DNA of 64,000 nt from JANQGG01 sp964642175 (GTDB lineage Bacteria > Bacteroidota > Chlorobiia > Chlorobiales > Chloroherpetonaceae). The notes beneath the pieces are model-generated. The model searched no databases. It had not been told where the DNA came from and saw only the letters and a list, made by a program, of their open reading frames with translations. The stretch spans positions 1-64,000 of the forward strand of contig CAZXOK010000009.1 in the NCBI GenBank assembly GCA_964642175.1, in the 5' to 3' direction. Numbering within the stretch: position 1 is the stretch's first letter; every line of letters begins with the position of its first letter. The position numbers and the translations under genes are program-made. Shown one piece after another: positions 24,728 to 34,411 of the stretch.

Positions 24728-26446
24728 ATGAGTGCAAAAGGACAAACAATGCTCGGCGCTGAAATCTTTTTTGAGTGCCTGAAGAAAGAAGGTGTTGAGT
24801 ACATCTTTGGTTATCCTGGCGGTGCCTTGTTAAAAATATATGAAAAGCTTTATGATGTGGATCATTTAGAGCATATCCTGGTTCGTCATGAACAGGGTGC
24901 CACACATATGGCCGAAGGGTATGCCCGTGCTACGGGTAAAGTGGGTGTGGTTCTTGTAACATCAGGCCCGGGTGCCACCAATACTGTTACCGGCATTGCC
25001 AATGCCTATATGGATTCTTCGCCGATCGTGATCTTCACCGGGCAGGTCCCGACGCACTTGATTGGAAACGATGCCTTCCAGGAAGCCGATATTTTGGGTA
25101 TCACCCGTCCGATAACCAAGTACAATTTTTTGGTCAAGGATATCAAGGAACTGGCGCCTACCATCAAAAAGGCCTTTTATCTGGCCAGCACCGGCAGGCC
25201 CGGACCGGTTTTGGTGGATTTGCCTAAAGATGTTATGAACCAGAAAAGTGTATTTAGTTACCCGGATAAAGTGGATATCCGTGGCTACAAACCTACTTTT
25301 CAGGGACATGCCAAACAAATTAAAAAAGCGGCAACAAAAGTTTCAGCCGCCAAGCGCCCACTGCTTTATGTTGGCGGTGGCATAATCATGTCTGAAGCGC
25401 ATAAAGAACTGGCCTTTTTTGCCCGGTCCAACAACATACCCGTTACCACTACCCTTCAGGGTCTTGGTTCTTTTCCAAGCGACGATGCACTCTCTCTGGG
25501 TATGTTGGGTATGCACGGCACGTTCTGGGCCAACCAGGCTATCAACAGTTGTGATGTATTGATCTCACTGGGTGCAAGGTTCGATGATCGCGTAACCGGT
25601 AAAACCGATACCTTCTCAACGAATTCATACAAAATTCACGTGGATATCGACCCAACGAATATTGATAAAAATGTTCTGGTTGATCTGCCCATTGTCGGGG
25701 ATGTAAAACATATCCTGAGCGAACTTTCGGTAGCCATGTCCGAGGCTCCGGATACAGCCGACTGGCTCAAGCAAATAGATGGTTGGCGCAACGAATGTCC
25801 CCTCAGTTATGAAACCGGCGACGGCAAGCTTCGCGCCGAGTATGTTCTTGACCGGATCACCGAGAAAACCAACCACAATGCGGTTGTTGTAGCCGATGTG
25901 GGCCAGCATCAGATGTGGATTGCCCAGTACATCAAGTTTAACTCACCGCGAACCCAGATCAGCAGTGCAGGTTTGGGCACCATGGGCTTCTCTCTGCCGG
26001 CAGCTATTGGCGCAGCATTCGGGGTAAAAGATAAACCTGTTTTCTCTATCAGTGGTGATGGCGGCTTTATTATGAATATCCAGGAGCTCAACACGGTCGC
26101 TTACAACAAGTTGCCGCTGAAAATTGTCCTGATCAACAACAGCTACCTGGGTATGGTTCGCCAATGGCAGGAGCTCTTCCATGAGCAGAAATACAGCTTT
26201 ACCGATCTTTCAGAAATGAATCCCGATTATGTGAAAGTTGTGGAATCCTTTGGTATTCCATCAATGAGCACAGATAATCCAGATGAAGTTGATGGCATAC
26301 TTGATAAAATGCTGGCCTATAACGATGGTCCGATTTTTGCCGAGTTCAAGGTTGTTAAAGAAGACATGGTATTTCCGATGGTACCGGCCGGGGCTTCAAT
26401 TTCAGATATGATGATCAAACGTCTTAATCCTAAAACTTTTGTATAA
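24728..26446 (+). CDS. ilvB: Acetolactate synthase, large catalytic subunit
   Basis: 572 residues, cytoplasmic, ThDP- and FAD-dependent. It condenses two pyruvates to acetolactate, or pyruvate with 2-oxobutyrate to acetohydroxybutyrate. GYPGGALL is followed by RHEQGATHMAEGYARATG, with the catalytic Glu near residue 55. The ThDP/Mg motif GDGGFIMNIQEL...NN sits near residue 443-470. The partner regulatory subunit starts two bases after its stop codon, which implies translational coupling and matched amounts. Confidence 0.97.
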   Translation: MSAKGQTMLGAEIFFECLKKEGVEYIFGYPGGALLKIYEKLYDVDHLEHILVRHEQGATHMAEGYARATGKVGVVLVTSGPGATNTVTGIANAYMDSSPIVIFTGQVPTHLIGNDAFQEADILGITRPITKYNFLVKDIKELAPTIKKAFYLASTGRPGPVLVDLPKDVMNQKSVFSYPDKVDIRGYKPTFQGHAKQIKKAATKVSAAKRPLLYVGGGIIMSEAHKELAFFARSNNIPVTTTLQGLGSFPSDDALSLGMLGMHGTFWANQAINSCDVLISLGARFDDRVTGKTDTFSTNSYKIHVDIDPTNIDKNVLVDLPIVGDVKHILSELSVAMSEAPDTADWLKQIDGWRNECPLSYETGDGKLRAEYVLDRITEKTNHNAVVVADVGQHQMWIAQYIKFNSPRTQISSAGLGTMGFSLPAAIGAAFGVKDKPVFSISGDGGFIMNIQELNTVAYNKLPLKIVLINNSYLGMVRQWQELFHEQKYSFTDLSEMNPDYVKVVESFGIPSMSTDNPDEVDGILDKMLAYNDGPIFAEFKVVKEDMVFPMVPAGASISDMMIKRLNPKTFV

Positions 26447-26448
26447 CT

Positions 26449-26973
26449 ATGAAGCACACGATTTCAGTTCTTGTAGAAAATAAATTCGGTGCGCTAAACC
26501 GTGTGGCTGCTATGTTTAGTGCAAGAGGATTTAACCTGGAAAGCATTTCCATCGGAGAAACCGAAGATCCGGAAATCTCCAGAATGACAATCGTTACCCG
26601 CGGTGATGATAAAATCATCGGGCAGATTGTCAAACAGCTCAACCGGTTGATCGACACCTTAAAAGTGGTTGATCTGACCGATGAACTTAAAATTGAACGC
26701 GAACTGGCCCTGATCGCCATTAGCTACCATAAAGCAAACCGATCGGAAATCATCAGTTTATGTGAGATTTTCAAGGCCAATGTTATTGATATTACACCAA
26801 AATCCATAACGGTGGAAATTGTTGGCACGCCCGACAAAATTGAATCGGCCATCAAGATATTTTTGCCGTTTGGTATTCGCGAAATAGCTCGCTCCGGGGT
26901 TGTGGCTCTCTCGCGAAATGAACCTGTGGTTGTTAAAACCACAAAAGAAACAAATGGCGCATTAACTATTTAA
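26449..26973 (+). CDS. ilvN: Acetolactate synthase, small regulatory subunit
   Basis: 174 residues, IlvH/IlvN type. The N-terminal ACT domain (HTISVLVENKFGALNRVAAM, then GFNLESISIG) is the part that binds valine for feedback control in this family. The C-terminal domain (residues about 80-160) helps activate the large subunit. It starts two bases after ilvB ends. Confidence 0.96.
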   Translation: MKHTISVLVENKFGALNRVAAMFSARGFNLESISIGETEDPEISRMTIVTRGDDKIIGQIVKQLNRLIDTLKVVDLTDELKIERELALIAISYHKANRSEIISLCEIFKANVIDITPKSITVEIVGTPDKIESAIKIFLPFGIREIARSGVVALSRNEPVVVKTTKETNGALTI

Positions 26974-26993
26974 AAAACCAAACAACAGATACT

Positions 26994-28010
26994 ATGAAAG
27001 TTTATTACGAGAGCGACGCAGATCTCTCCATAATTCAAAGCAAAAAGATTGCCGTTCTGGGATTTGGCAGCCAGGGCCATGCCCACTCGCTGAACTTAAA
27101 AGAAAGCGGCATGACCGTTTGCGTAGGCCTTAAAGAAGGCAGCACATCCTGGCAGAAAGCCGAAAATGCGGGCTTAATGGTGAAAACCACCGCCGAAGCC
27201 ACCGCCTGGGCCGATATTATCATGGTCCTGATCCCAGATCAGATCCAGAAAGCCGTTTATGAGGCCGACATTGCTCCAAACCTGCAATCCGGAAACACCT
27301 TGTGCTTTGGGCATGGCTTTAACATTCACTACGGACAAATTAAGCCACCGGCCGATGTAAATGTGATCATGATCGCGCCAAAGAGCCCCGGTCACCTGGT
27401 TCGCCGGACCTATACCGAAGGTGCCGGTGTGCCTTGCCTCATCGCCGTTCATCAGAATGCCGATGGTAAAGCTAAAGATATTGCCCTGGCCTGGGCCAAA
27501 GGGTTGGGTGGCACCAAAGCCGGTGTTATCGAAACCAATTTCAAAGATGAAACCGAAACCGACTTGTTTGGTGAGCAGGCCGTTCTTTGCGGTGGTTCGG
27601 CCGAACTGATCAAAGCTGGTTTTGAAACCCTGGTTGAAGGCGGCTATCCGGCCGAACTGGCTTACTTCGAGTGCATGCACGAACTGAAACTGATCGTGGA
27701 CCTGTATTACGAAGGTGGCCTGACCCGCATGAACTATTCGGTTAGCGATACTGCTGAGTATGGCGGCATGACCCGCGGCCCGAAAGTGATCGGCAAAGAA
27801 GCCAAAGACAATATGAAACAGATCCTGAAAGACATTCAGGACGGCTCATTTGCCAAAGAATTTATTGATGAGTGCAATTCCGGTTATCCAAAGATGCAGG
27901 CTTTAAGAAAAGAAAATTCAGAGCATGCCATTGAAAAAGTAGGCGCCAAGCTTCGCGAAATGATGAGCTGGCTTTTTAAAAAGAATAAAAAGGACGAAGT
28001 AGGCGTATGA
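26994..28010 (+). CDS. ilvC: Ketol-acid reductoisomerase (class I)
   Basis: 338 residues, the short class I form. It isomerises and reduces acetolactate and acetohydroxybutyrate with NAD(P)H and Mg2+. The Rossmann loop GFGSQGHAHSLNLKESG lies at residues about 22-38. The metal-binding ETDLFGEQAVLCGG stretch and the later CMHELKLIVDLYYEGG are intact. The C-terminal knot domain is slightly extended by a lysine-rich tail. Its stop overlaps the leuB start (ATGA). Confidence 0.97.
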   Translation: MKVYYESDADLSIIQSKKIAVLGFGSQGHAHSLNLKESGMTVCVGLKEGSTSWQKAENAGLMVKTTAEATAWADIIMVLIPDQIQKAVYEADIAPNLQSGNTLCFGHGFNIHYGQIKPPADVNVIMIAPKSPGHLVRRTYTEGAGVPCLIAVHQNADGKAKDIALAWAKGLGGTKAGVIETNFKDETETDLFGEQAVLCGGSAELIKAGFETLVEGGYPAELAYFECMHELKLIVDLYYEGGLTRMNYSVSDTAEYGGMTRGPKVIGKEAKDNMKQILKDIQDGSFAKEFIDECNSGYPKMQALRKENSEHAIEKVGAKLREMMSWLFKKNKKDEVGV

Positions 28011-29092
28011 GTTGGAAAATTGTATCCTTGCCAGGAGATGGCATCGGGCAGGAAGTCATGGCTTCGGCCACGACGTTTTTAACTTTACTGGCCGAAAAAC
28101 TTCAGTTCTCGGTTGATATCGAAACCTATTTATTTGGTGGCACCTCTTATGATGAGCATGGCCAAATGCTCACAGATGAAACCCTTGAGGCCTGTAAAAA
28201 TGCTGACGCAGTATTGATGGGGGCGGTTGGTGGCCCGAAATGGGAAAACCTGCCCCATAACGAAAAGCCCGAAGCCGGCTTGCTAAAGCTTCGTAAAGAG
28301 CTTGGCTTGTATGCCAACATCAGACCGGCCAAAGTCTATAATGCACTCAGTAACGCTTCAACCTTGAAACAGGATATCTTGCAGGGCACCGATTTTGTTG
28401 TGGTTCGTGAACTTACCGGTGGTATTTACTTCGGTCAGCCCCGCGGTTATGACGATAACAAGGGCTACAACACCATGGTGTATGAAAAATACGAGGTAGA
28501 GCGCATTGCCATACAGGCGTTTGAACTGGCCCGTAAGCGTAACCATAAGGTAACCTCGATTGATAAAGCCAATGTGCTGGAAGTCTCGCAATTCTGGCGC
28601 CACATCGTTCATGAGGTTCATAAATCCTACCAGGATGTTGAGCTCGTGGATATGTATGTCGATAACGCTGCCATGCAGGTGGTTCGCAATCCCAAGCAGT
28701 TTGATGTGATCGTAACCGGCAACATGTTTGGTGATATCATCAGCGATATCTCCGGAATGATCACAGGCAGTCTGGGTATGTTGCCTTCGGCCAGCCTTGG
28801 CGATAAATACGCGCTTTACGAGCCAATCCATGGCAGTGCGCCCGATATTGCCGGGCAAAACAAAGCCAATCCGCTTGCTACGATTGCCTCTGTGGCCATG
28901 ATGTTCGAGAGCAGTTTCAACAAACCCGAGATTGCCATGCTCATCATTGATGCCATTGAGAAAACCCTTTCAAAAGGGTACCGAACCGGCGATATCATGG
29001 GTGAAGGTGGTAAATGTGTGAGCACCACAGAAATGACTGCACATCTGATTGAATCGTTCAATGAACTCTACGAAGCCGAGCACCAGTTGTAA
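28007..29092 (+). CDS. leuB: 3-isopropylmalate dehydrogenase
   Basis: 361 residues. It oxidatively decarboxylates 3-isopropylmalate with NAD+ in Leu synthesis and, in a CimA pathway, 3-methylmalate to 2-oxobutyrate. Motifs are LPGDGIGQEVM, ELTGGIYFGQPRG, the metal-binding GNMFGDIISD...GSLGMLPSASLG and YEPIHGSAPDIAGQNKANPLA (NAD loop). It overlaps ilvC by four bases, so the two are probably coupled. Placing leuB before leuA, next to the ilv genes, fits its double role. Confidence 0.96.
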   Translation: MSWKIVSLPGDGIGQEVMASATTFLTLLAEKLQFSVDIETYLFGGTSYDEHGQMLTDETLEACKNADAVLMGAVGGPKWENLPHNEKPEAGLLKLRKELGLYANIRPAKVYNALSNASTLKQDILQGTDFVVVRELTGGIYFGQPRGYDDNKGYNTMVYEKYEVERIAIQAFELARKRNHKVTSIDKANVLEVSQFWRHIVHEVHKSYQDVELVDMYVDNAAMQVVRNPKQFDVIVTGNMFGDIISDISGMITGSLGMLPSASLGDKYALYEPIHGSAPDIAGQNKANPLATIASVAMMFESSFNKPEIAMLIIDAIEKTLSKGYRTGDIMGEGGKCVSTTEMTAHLIESFNELYEAEHQL

Positions 29093-29110
29093 CGTTCAGA
29101 TGTTTAGTTT

Positions 29111-29201
29111 AACCTGCTAAAGGTTCACAAGCAGGTTGTTCATTATAATGTGCATGAAATCAAAGGGTGATCGGGCTATAACCTGATCATCTCTTTTCAT
29201 G
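29111..29201 (+). promoter_or_regulatory. Two hairpins in the leuB-leuA gap
   Basis: The only large gap inside the operon (206 bases) holds a 7-bp hairpin (29111-29117 with 29131-29137, AACCTGC/GCAGGTT). It also holds a longer stem with a 7-bp outer arm (29153-29159 with 29195-29201, CATGAAA/TTTCATG) and an 8-bp inner arm with two G-T pairs (29165-29172 with 29185-29192). Neither has a strong T-tract. A 12-codon ORF (29148-29186) overlaps the second but is not Leu-rich. A TATAAT at 29248-29253 lacks a good -35. The region may attenuate, process or re-initiate transcription before leuA. Confidence 0.4.
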
Positions 29202-29298
29202 CCCATCTCTGTTACCAGTGACGCAATAAACACTATTTAACTGTTGATATAATATTGAGTGCCATTCGAATTGCCAGACAATTTACCGGACTCATTTA

Positions 29299-30876
29299 AT
29301 GGAACATATTATGAAAGAGAAAGAAAAAATTAGGATTTTTGATACGACTTTGCGGGATGGCGAACAATCACCGGGCGCCTCTCTCAGCCTTCAGGAAAAA
29401 GTGGAAATTGCCAAGCAGCTCGAAAAACTCAATGTTGATATTGTTGAAGCCGGATTTCCCATTTCTTCATCGGTTCAGTTCGAAGCCGTTCAACGCATTG
29501 CCGGAGAAGTAGGCATTACCGTGGCCGGTCTGGCCCGTGCCAAAGAAGCGGATATAAAATCGGCTTACGATGCGCTTAAAGATGCCAGCAAGCCGAGAAT
29601 TCATACCTTCTCGAGCACATCCGACATCCATATTTTGGGGAAATTTGGTGATGAGCGTTACGGCCGCACATTGGAAGAAAAACGCCAGATGGTCATAAAA
29701 ATGACCATCGATGCCGTCACGTATGCCAAAACCCTGGTTGATGATGTGGAGTTTTCGGCAGAAGATGCCGGACGCACCGATATCGGTTACCTTTGCGATG
29801 TGATTGAAGCGGCAATTGCTGCCGGTGCTTCAACCGTTAATATCCCGGATACCACCGGCTATACCCTGCCTTCGGAGTTTGGTCGTAAAATTACCGAACT
29901 CAAAACGCGCGTCCCGAATATTAACGATGCCGTGATCAGTATCCATTGCCACAACGATCTTGGCCTTGCCGTAGCCAACACCCTGAGTGCTCTTGAAAAC
30001 GGTGCACGCCAGGTAGAATGTACCATCAACGGGATTGGCGAGCGCGCCGGAAACGCCTCGATGGAAGAGATCGTGATGGCTTTAAAAGTACGTGGCGACC
30101 TGGTGAATTTCTACACCGATATTAACACTCGCGAAATCTATAATACCAGCCGCATGGTGTCGGTTTATACCGGTTTGGTGGTTCAGCCCAACAAAGCGAT
30201 CGTTGGTGATAATGCCTTTGCCCATGAATCCGGGATCCACCAGGATGGGGTCTTAAAAAATAGACAGACTTATGAGGTGATGACACCTGAATCGGTTGGC
30301 GTACCGCAAACGAAAATTGTATTAGGCCGCCACTCGGGTCGCCATGGATTAAAATCGCGCCTGGTTGAATTGGGCTATCAGCTCTCGAATGAGGATCTAC
30401 AAGCTGTTTATGAAAAATTCTCAGCCCTGGCCGATAAGAAAAAAGAGATCTACGATGAAGATCTGCGCATGTTGATGGGTGATGAAATGCTGAAAGGAAC
30501 CGAAAAGTACCAGTTGGAATACCTTCATGTGTCCAGTGGGTCGAATTCTATTCCAACCGCAACTATTATTATAAAAACACCTGATCGCTCCGTGCAGGAA
30601 TCATCCACGGGTGATGGCCCGGTTGATGCCTCTTTCAAAGCTATTGAACGGGCATTAAATATTGAGCCATGCCTGAACTCCTATACCGTGCGCTCTATAA
30701 CCTCTGGCCGACAGGCCATGGGTGAAGCTCTGGTCAGAATTGTAGAAGGCGAAAAACATTTTACAGGCCGCGGGGTTTCAACCGATATTATTGAAGCCAG
30801 TGCAAAAGCATACCTGCAGGCCCTTTGTATGAAAGATGAGTACATGAAAAATAATCAAGACTTAGTAACCATTTAA
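29299..30876 (+). CDS. leuA: 2-isopropylmalate synthase
   Basis: 525 residues. It condenses acetyl-CoA with 2-oxoisovalerate, the first step to leucine. IFDTTLRDGEQSPGASLS provides the metal and substrate Asp/Arg. HCHNDLGLAVANTLSALENG contains the metal-binding HxH. GERAGNASMEE and FAHESGIHQDG complete the catalytic barrel. The C-terminal domain (about 395-515) is the leucine-binding regulatory LeuA dimer domain. An in-frame ATG at 29311 is an equally plausible start. Confidence 0.96.
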   Translation: MEHIMKEKEKIRIFDTTLRDGEQSPGASLSLQEKVEIAKQLEKLNVDIVEAGFPISSSVQFEAVQRIAGEVGITVAGLARAKEADIKSAYDALKDASKPRIHTFSSTSDIHILGKFGDERYGRTLEEKRQMVIKMTIDAVTYAKTLVDDVEFSAEDAGRTDIGYLCDVIEAAIAAGASTVNIPDTTGYTLPSEFGRKITELKTRVPNINDAVISIHCHNDLGLAVANTLSALENGARQVECTINGIGERAGNASMEEIVMALKVRGDLVNFYTDINTREIYNTSRMVSVYTGLVVQPNKAIVGDNAFAHESGIHQDGVLKNRQTYEVMTPESVGVPQTKIVLGRHSGRHGLKSRLVELGYQLSNEDLQAVYEKFSALADKKKEIYDEDLRMLMGDEMLKGTEKYQLEYLHVSSGSNSIPTATIIIKTPDRSVQESSTGDGPVDASFKAIERALNIEPCLNSYTVRSITSGRQAMGEALVRIVEGEKHFTGRGVSTDIIEASAKAYLQALCMKDEYMKNNQDLVTI

Positions 30877-30891
30877 AGACAAGCATTTAAA

Positions 30892-32187
30892 ATGGCACAA
30901 ACCATTACACAGAAAATCCTTGCAAAATCTGCAAAGCGAAAAACAGTAGATCCGGGCGAAAGCGTCTGGTTAAATGTAGATGTATTAATGACCCATGATG
31001 TTTGCGGACCGCCAACCATCGGGATCTGGAAACGCGAGTTTGGCGAAAACGCCAAAATTTTTGATAAAGAAAAGCTCGTTATTTTCCCGGATCACTACAT
31101 TTTTACCGAAAATGAGCATGCCAACCGTAACATCAATATTCTTCGCGATTTCGCCAAGGAATATGATATTCCCAATTACTACGATGTAGGCACCGACCGC
31201 TATAAAGGTGTCTGCCATATTGCACTGGCCGAAGAAGGCTACAATGTTCCCGGTACGGTCCTTTTTGGATCCGATTCTCATTCATGTACTTCGGGCGCAT
31301 TTGGCATGTTCTCTACCGGTGTGGGCAATACAGATGCCGCGTTCGTTTTAGGTACCGGAAAGATCTGGGAGAAAGTCCCCGAATCCATGAAATTCATTTT
31401 TGAAGGCCAAATGCCGGCTTACCTGACAGCCAAAGATTTAATTCTTCAGATTTTGGGTGATATTTCCACCGATGGGGCCACCTACCGTGCCATGGAGTTT
31501 GATGGTGAAGCGGTCTACTCCTTATCGATGGAAGAACGCATGACTCTGACCAACATGGCCATTGAAGGTGGTGCTATGAGTGGTATTATTGCCGCCGACA
31601 GCCTTTGCGAAGCTTACGTAAAAGAACGCACCAGCAAACCTTACGAGATATTCCAGAGCGACCCGGATGCCCGGTATTATGCAACTTATCGTTACGATGT
31701 TAGCAAAATAGAGCCGACCGTAGCAAAACCACACAGCCCGGATAACCGCGATACTGTGCGAAATGTAGCTGGAACAAAACTCACAAAATGTTATATCGGC
31801 TCATGTACCGGTGGTAAATTAACCGATTTTGCCTTTGCAGCTAAACTGCTTCATGGTCAGAAAGTTAAAGTCCCGACCTTTATTGTACCAGGCAGCACGT
31901 TGGTAGATCAGCAGCTTTCCGAGGAAACCATTGATGGCATTTCGTATCGCGATATCTTTATGAATGCCGGTTGCGAGATCGCCGAATCTAGCTGTGCAGC
32001 CTGTTTAGGCGGACCGGCCGATACGGTTGGCAGAAGTTCAGACGGTGATGTGGTTATTTCAACCACCAACCGCAACTTCCCAGGACGCATGGGCAGTAAA
32101 AAATCGGGAGTCTACCTGGCTTCACCGCTTTCGGTAGCCGCATCTGCACTCACAGGCGTTATTACCGATCCAAGAGACTTCTTATAA
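30892..32187 (+). CDS. leuC: Isopropylmalate isomerase, large subunit
   Basis: 431 residues, shorter than the roughly 466-residue enterobacterial LeuC and like the type-2 LeuC/homoaconitase subgroup. It holds the catalytic [4Fe-4S] cluster: GSDSHSCTSGAFG, GSCTGGKLTDF and CAACLGGP supply the cysteines. The CTGGK form replaces the more usual CTNGR. With LeuD it interconverts 2- and 3-isopropylmalate and, in the CimA route, citramalate and 3-methylmalate. It lies between leuA and leuD with short gaps. Confidence 0.95.
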   Translation: MAQTITQKILAKSAKRKTVDPGESVWLNVDVLMTHDVCGPPTIGIWKREFGENAKIFDKEKLVIFPDHYIFTENEHANRNINILRDFAKEYDIPNYYDVGTDRYKGVCHIALAEEGYNVPGTVLFGSDSHSCTSGAFGMFSTGVGNTDAAFVLGTGKIWEKVPESMKFIFEGQMPAYLTAKDLILQILGDISTDGATYRAMEFDGEAVYSLSMEERMTLTNMAIEGGAMSGIIAADSLCEAYVKERTSKPYEIFQSDPDARYYATYRYDVSKIEPTVAKPHSPDNRDTVRNVAGTKLTKCYIGSCTGGKLTDFAFAAKLLHGQKVKVPTFIVPGSTLVDQQLSEETIDGISYRDIFMNAGCEIAESSCAACLGGPADTVGRSSDGDVVISTTNRNFPGRMGSKKSGVYLASPLSVAASALTGVITDPRDFL

Positions 32188-32218
32188 ACTTTATCGAAAC
32201 TTTTTTGACCTTAGAATT

Positions 32219-32779
32219 ATGGAGAAAATCATAGAAGGCAAAGCCTATGTTTTAGGCAACAATATTGATACCGACCAGATCATCCCTGCCGAACATTTGG
32301 TCTATAGCTTATCCGATCCGGAAGAAAAAAAGAAATACGGCGAGTATGCTCTTTCCGGCGTTCCGATCACTCAGGCAGGTTTACCGGAAGGCCATAAACC
32401 GTTTGTTGAGAACGGAAAACATACTTCTGAATTCAGCATCATCATTGGGGGCTCAAATTTTGGTTGCGGTTCCAGTCGTGAACATGCCCCGTTCTCACTG
32501 AATATTGCCGGCGCCAAAGCCATTATTGCAGAGTCTTACGCTCGTATCTTTTATCGCAACTCAGTAGATGGCGGTTTTTTGGTTCCTTACGAGACATCTG
32601 AAAAGTTGAACGACAAAATTAAAACCGGTGATCAGCTTAAAATTGATGTTGATGCGAACACCATTACAAACATCACCACGAACGAAACTTATGCTTTAAC
32701 TCCGCTTGGCGATGTGTTCGATATCGTTGAAGCAGGTGGCATCTTTAAATATGCACGTAAAACTGAGCTTATCGCTTAA
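32219..32779 (+). CDS. leuD: Isopropylmalate isomerase, small subunit
   Basis: 186 residues, the swivel domain that completes the LeuC active site. NNIDTDQIIPAEHL and GSNFGCGSSREHAPFSL are the family's signature segments, followed by IIAESYARIFYRNSVDGGFL. It follows leuC by 31 bases and is read in the same operon. Confidence 0.95.
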   Translation: MEKIIEGKAYVLGNNIDTDQIIPAEHLVYSLSDPEEKKKYGEYALSGVPITQAGLPEGHKPFVENGKHTSEFSIIIGGSNFGCGSSREHAPFSLNIAGAKAIIAESYARIFYRNSVDGGFLVPYETSEKLNDKIKTGDQLKIDVDANTITNITTNETYALTPLGDVFDIVEAGGIFKYARKTELIA

Positions 32780-32798
32780 CCGATAAATTTTGGCAACT

Positions 32799-34406
32799 AT
32801 GACAACGCAAGACCGGATAGAACTATTCGACACCTCTCTGCGCGATGGCACACAGGGCGAAGGCGTATCCTTGTCTGTTCAGGACAAGCTGCTTATAGCC
32901 ATGAAATTGGATGAATTTGGCATAGATATTATTGAAGGCGGCTGGCCCAGCTCAAACCCTAAGGATGAAGAGTTCTTCAAACTGGCTAAAAGCTTGAACC
33001 TCTCGCACGCAAAACTGGGTGCGTTTGGCTCAACAGCACGCCATCCCGATAAAATCGACAGTGATGTGAATTTAAACGGGTTGCTCAGTGCCGAGTGCCC
33101 GGTTGTGACCATCTTTGGGAAAACATGGAAACTTCATTCCGAAAAAAGCCTTGGATTGAGCGAAGGTGAAAATGAAGAACTCATCTATAGATCGGTCAGG
33201 TTTCTTAAAGATCATGGCCGGCATGTGGTTTTTGATGCCGAGCATTTTTTCGACGGCTATAAAGACTGCCCCGAATTTGCCATAAAAATGCTGTTGGCTG
33301 CTGAGCGCGGCGGCGCCGATACACTGGCCCTGTGCGACACCAATGGTGGCAGCCTGCCACACGAAGTGTTTCAGATCGTTCAGGACATCCTGGACTTGGT
33401 TCAGGCACCGATCGGCATCCATGCTCATAACGATGGTGATCTGGCCGTAGCCAACTCACTGGCTGCTGTTCGGGCCGGTGCCCGCCAGATCCAGGGTACC
33501 ATCAACGGTATTGGTGAGCGATGCGGAAATGCAAACCTGATCAGTATTATTCCAAATATTCAACTTAAGTTGAACGCTTCGCTCTGTCCGCAAATATCAC
33601 TTGATAAATTGACGGCACTTTCAAACTTTGTCTACGAGATCCTGAACCTCACACCCAATACACGCTCGCCTTTTGTGGGCAAATCAGCCTTTGCACATAA
33701 AGGTGGTATTCATGTAAGCGCGGTGTTGAAAGACAATTTAATGTACGAGCATATTCATCCTGAAAAGGTCGGAAACAAGCAACGGGTGCTTGTTTCCGAC
33801 CTCGCCGGCCAAAGCAACATTCGCTACAAGGCTGGTGAACTGGGCATTAACCTGGACCAACATCCGGAGCTGGCTAAAAAGATCGTGAGCCACATTAAGC
33901 ACCTGGAGTTTGAAGGCTACCAGTTCGAAGGGGCCGAGGCCTCATTTGAATTGCTCTTAAGACATGAATTGGGTGAATACAACCCGTATTTTAATGTTCT
34001 GGATTCCAGGGTGCATACCGAGTACAATAAAGAAGGCCACAATGCTGCGCATGTGATGCTGAAAATTGAAGTCGGAGACGACATTGAGCATACCGCTGCC
34101 GAAGGCGATGGTCCTGTTAATGCGCTGGATAACGCCTTGCGGAAAGCGCTCACACGCTTTTATCCGGAAATAGCCCGAATTAAGCTGGTGGATTATAAAG
34201 TTCGGGTACTGGATGAAAAACAAGGCACAAGCGCAAAAGTACGCGTGTTGATTGAATCGAGTGATGGTGAAAACACCTGGTCGACAGTTGGGGTATCAAC
34301 CAATATTATTGAAGCCAGTTGGCAGGCGTTATACGATAGTCTTAACTTTAAGCTCTTTACCCTGCACAACCCAAAAAAGGAACCCACACCTACGCCAACT
34401 GTATAA
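32799..34406 (+). CDS. cimA: (R)-citramalate synthase
   Basis: 535 residues from the ATG chosen here; a TTG nine bases upstream would add three residues. It is a LeuA-like DRE-TIM enzyme: LFDTSLRDGTQGEGVSLS, HAHNDGDLAVANSLAAVRAG, NGIGERCGNANL and FAHKGGIHVSAV. The GTQGEGVS signature, the EGGWPSSNPKDEEFF segment and the full length place it in the dedicated citramalate synthase group, not LeuA or homocitrate synthase. It makes citramalate from pyruvate and acetyl-CoA, the threonine-independent route to isoleucine. It is the last gene of the operon, before a terminator. Confidence 0.9.
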   Translation: MTTQDRIELFDTSLRDGTQGEGVSLSVQDKLLIAMKLDEFGIDIIEGGWPSSNPKDEEFFKLAKSLNLSHAKLGAFGSTARHPDKIDSDVNLNGLLSAECPVVTIFGKTWKLHSEKSLGLSEGENEELIYRSVRFLKDHGRHVVFDAEHFFDGYKDCPEFAIKMLLAAERGGADTLALCDTNGGSLPHEVFQIVQDILDLVQAPIGIHAHNDGDLAVANSLAAVRAGARQIQGTINGIGERCGNANLISIIPNIQLKLNASLCPQISLDKLTALSNFVYEILNLTPNTRSPFVGKSAFAHKGGIHVSAVLKDNLMYEHIHPEKVGNKQRVLVSDLAGQSNIRYKAGELGINLDQHPELAKKIVSHIKHLEFEGYQFEGAEASFELLLRHELGEYNPYFNVLDSRVHTEYNKEGHNAAHVMLKIEVGDDIEHTAAEGDGPVNALDNALRKALTRFYPEIARIKLVDYKVRVLDEKQGTSAKVRVLIESSDGENTWSTVGVSTNIIEASWQALYDSLNFKLFTLHNPKKEPTPTPTV

Positions 34407-34411
34407 AAAAT

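Noticed and set aside
32879..34387. Multiple minus-strand ORFs opposite cimA and the other ilv-leu genes
   Set aside because: They are shadows on long conserved coding genes, with no family motifs or spacing typical of genes.
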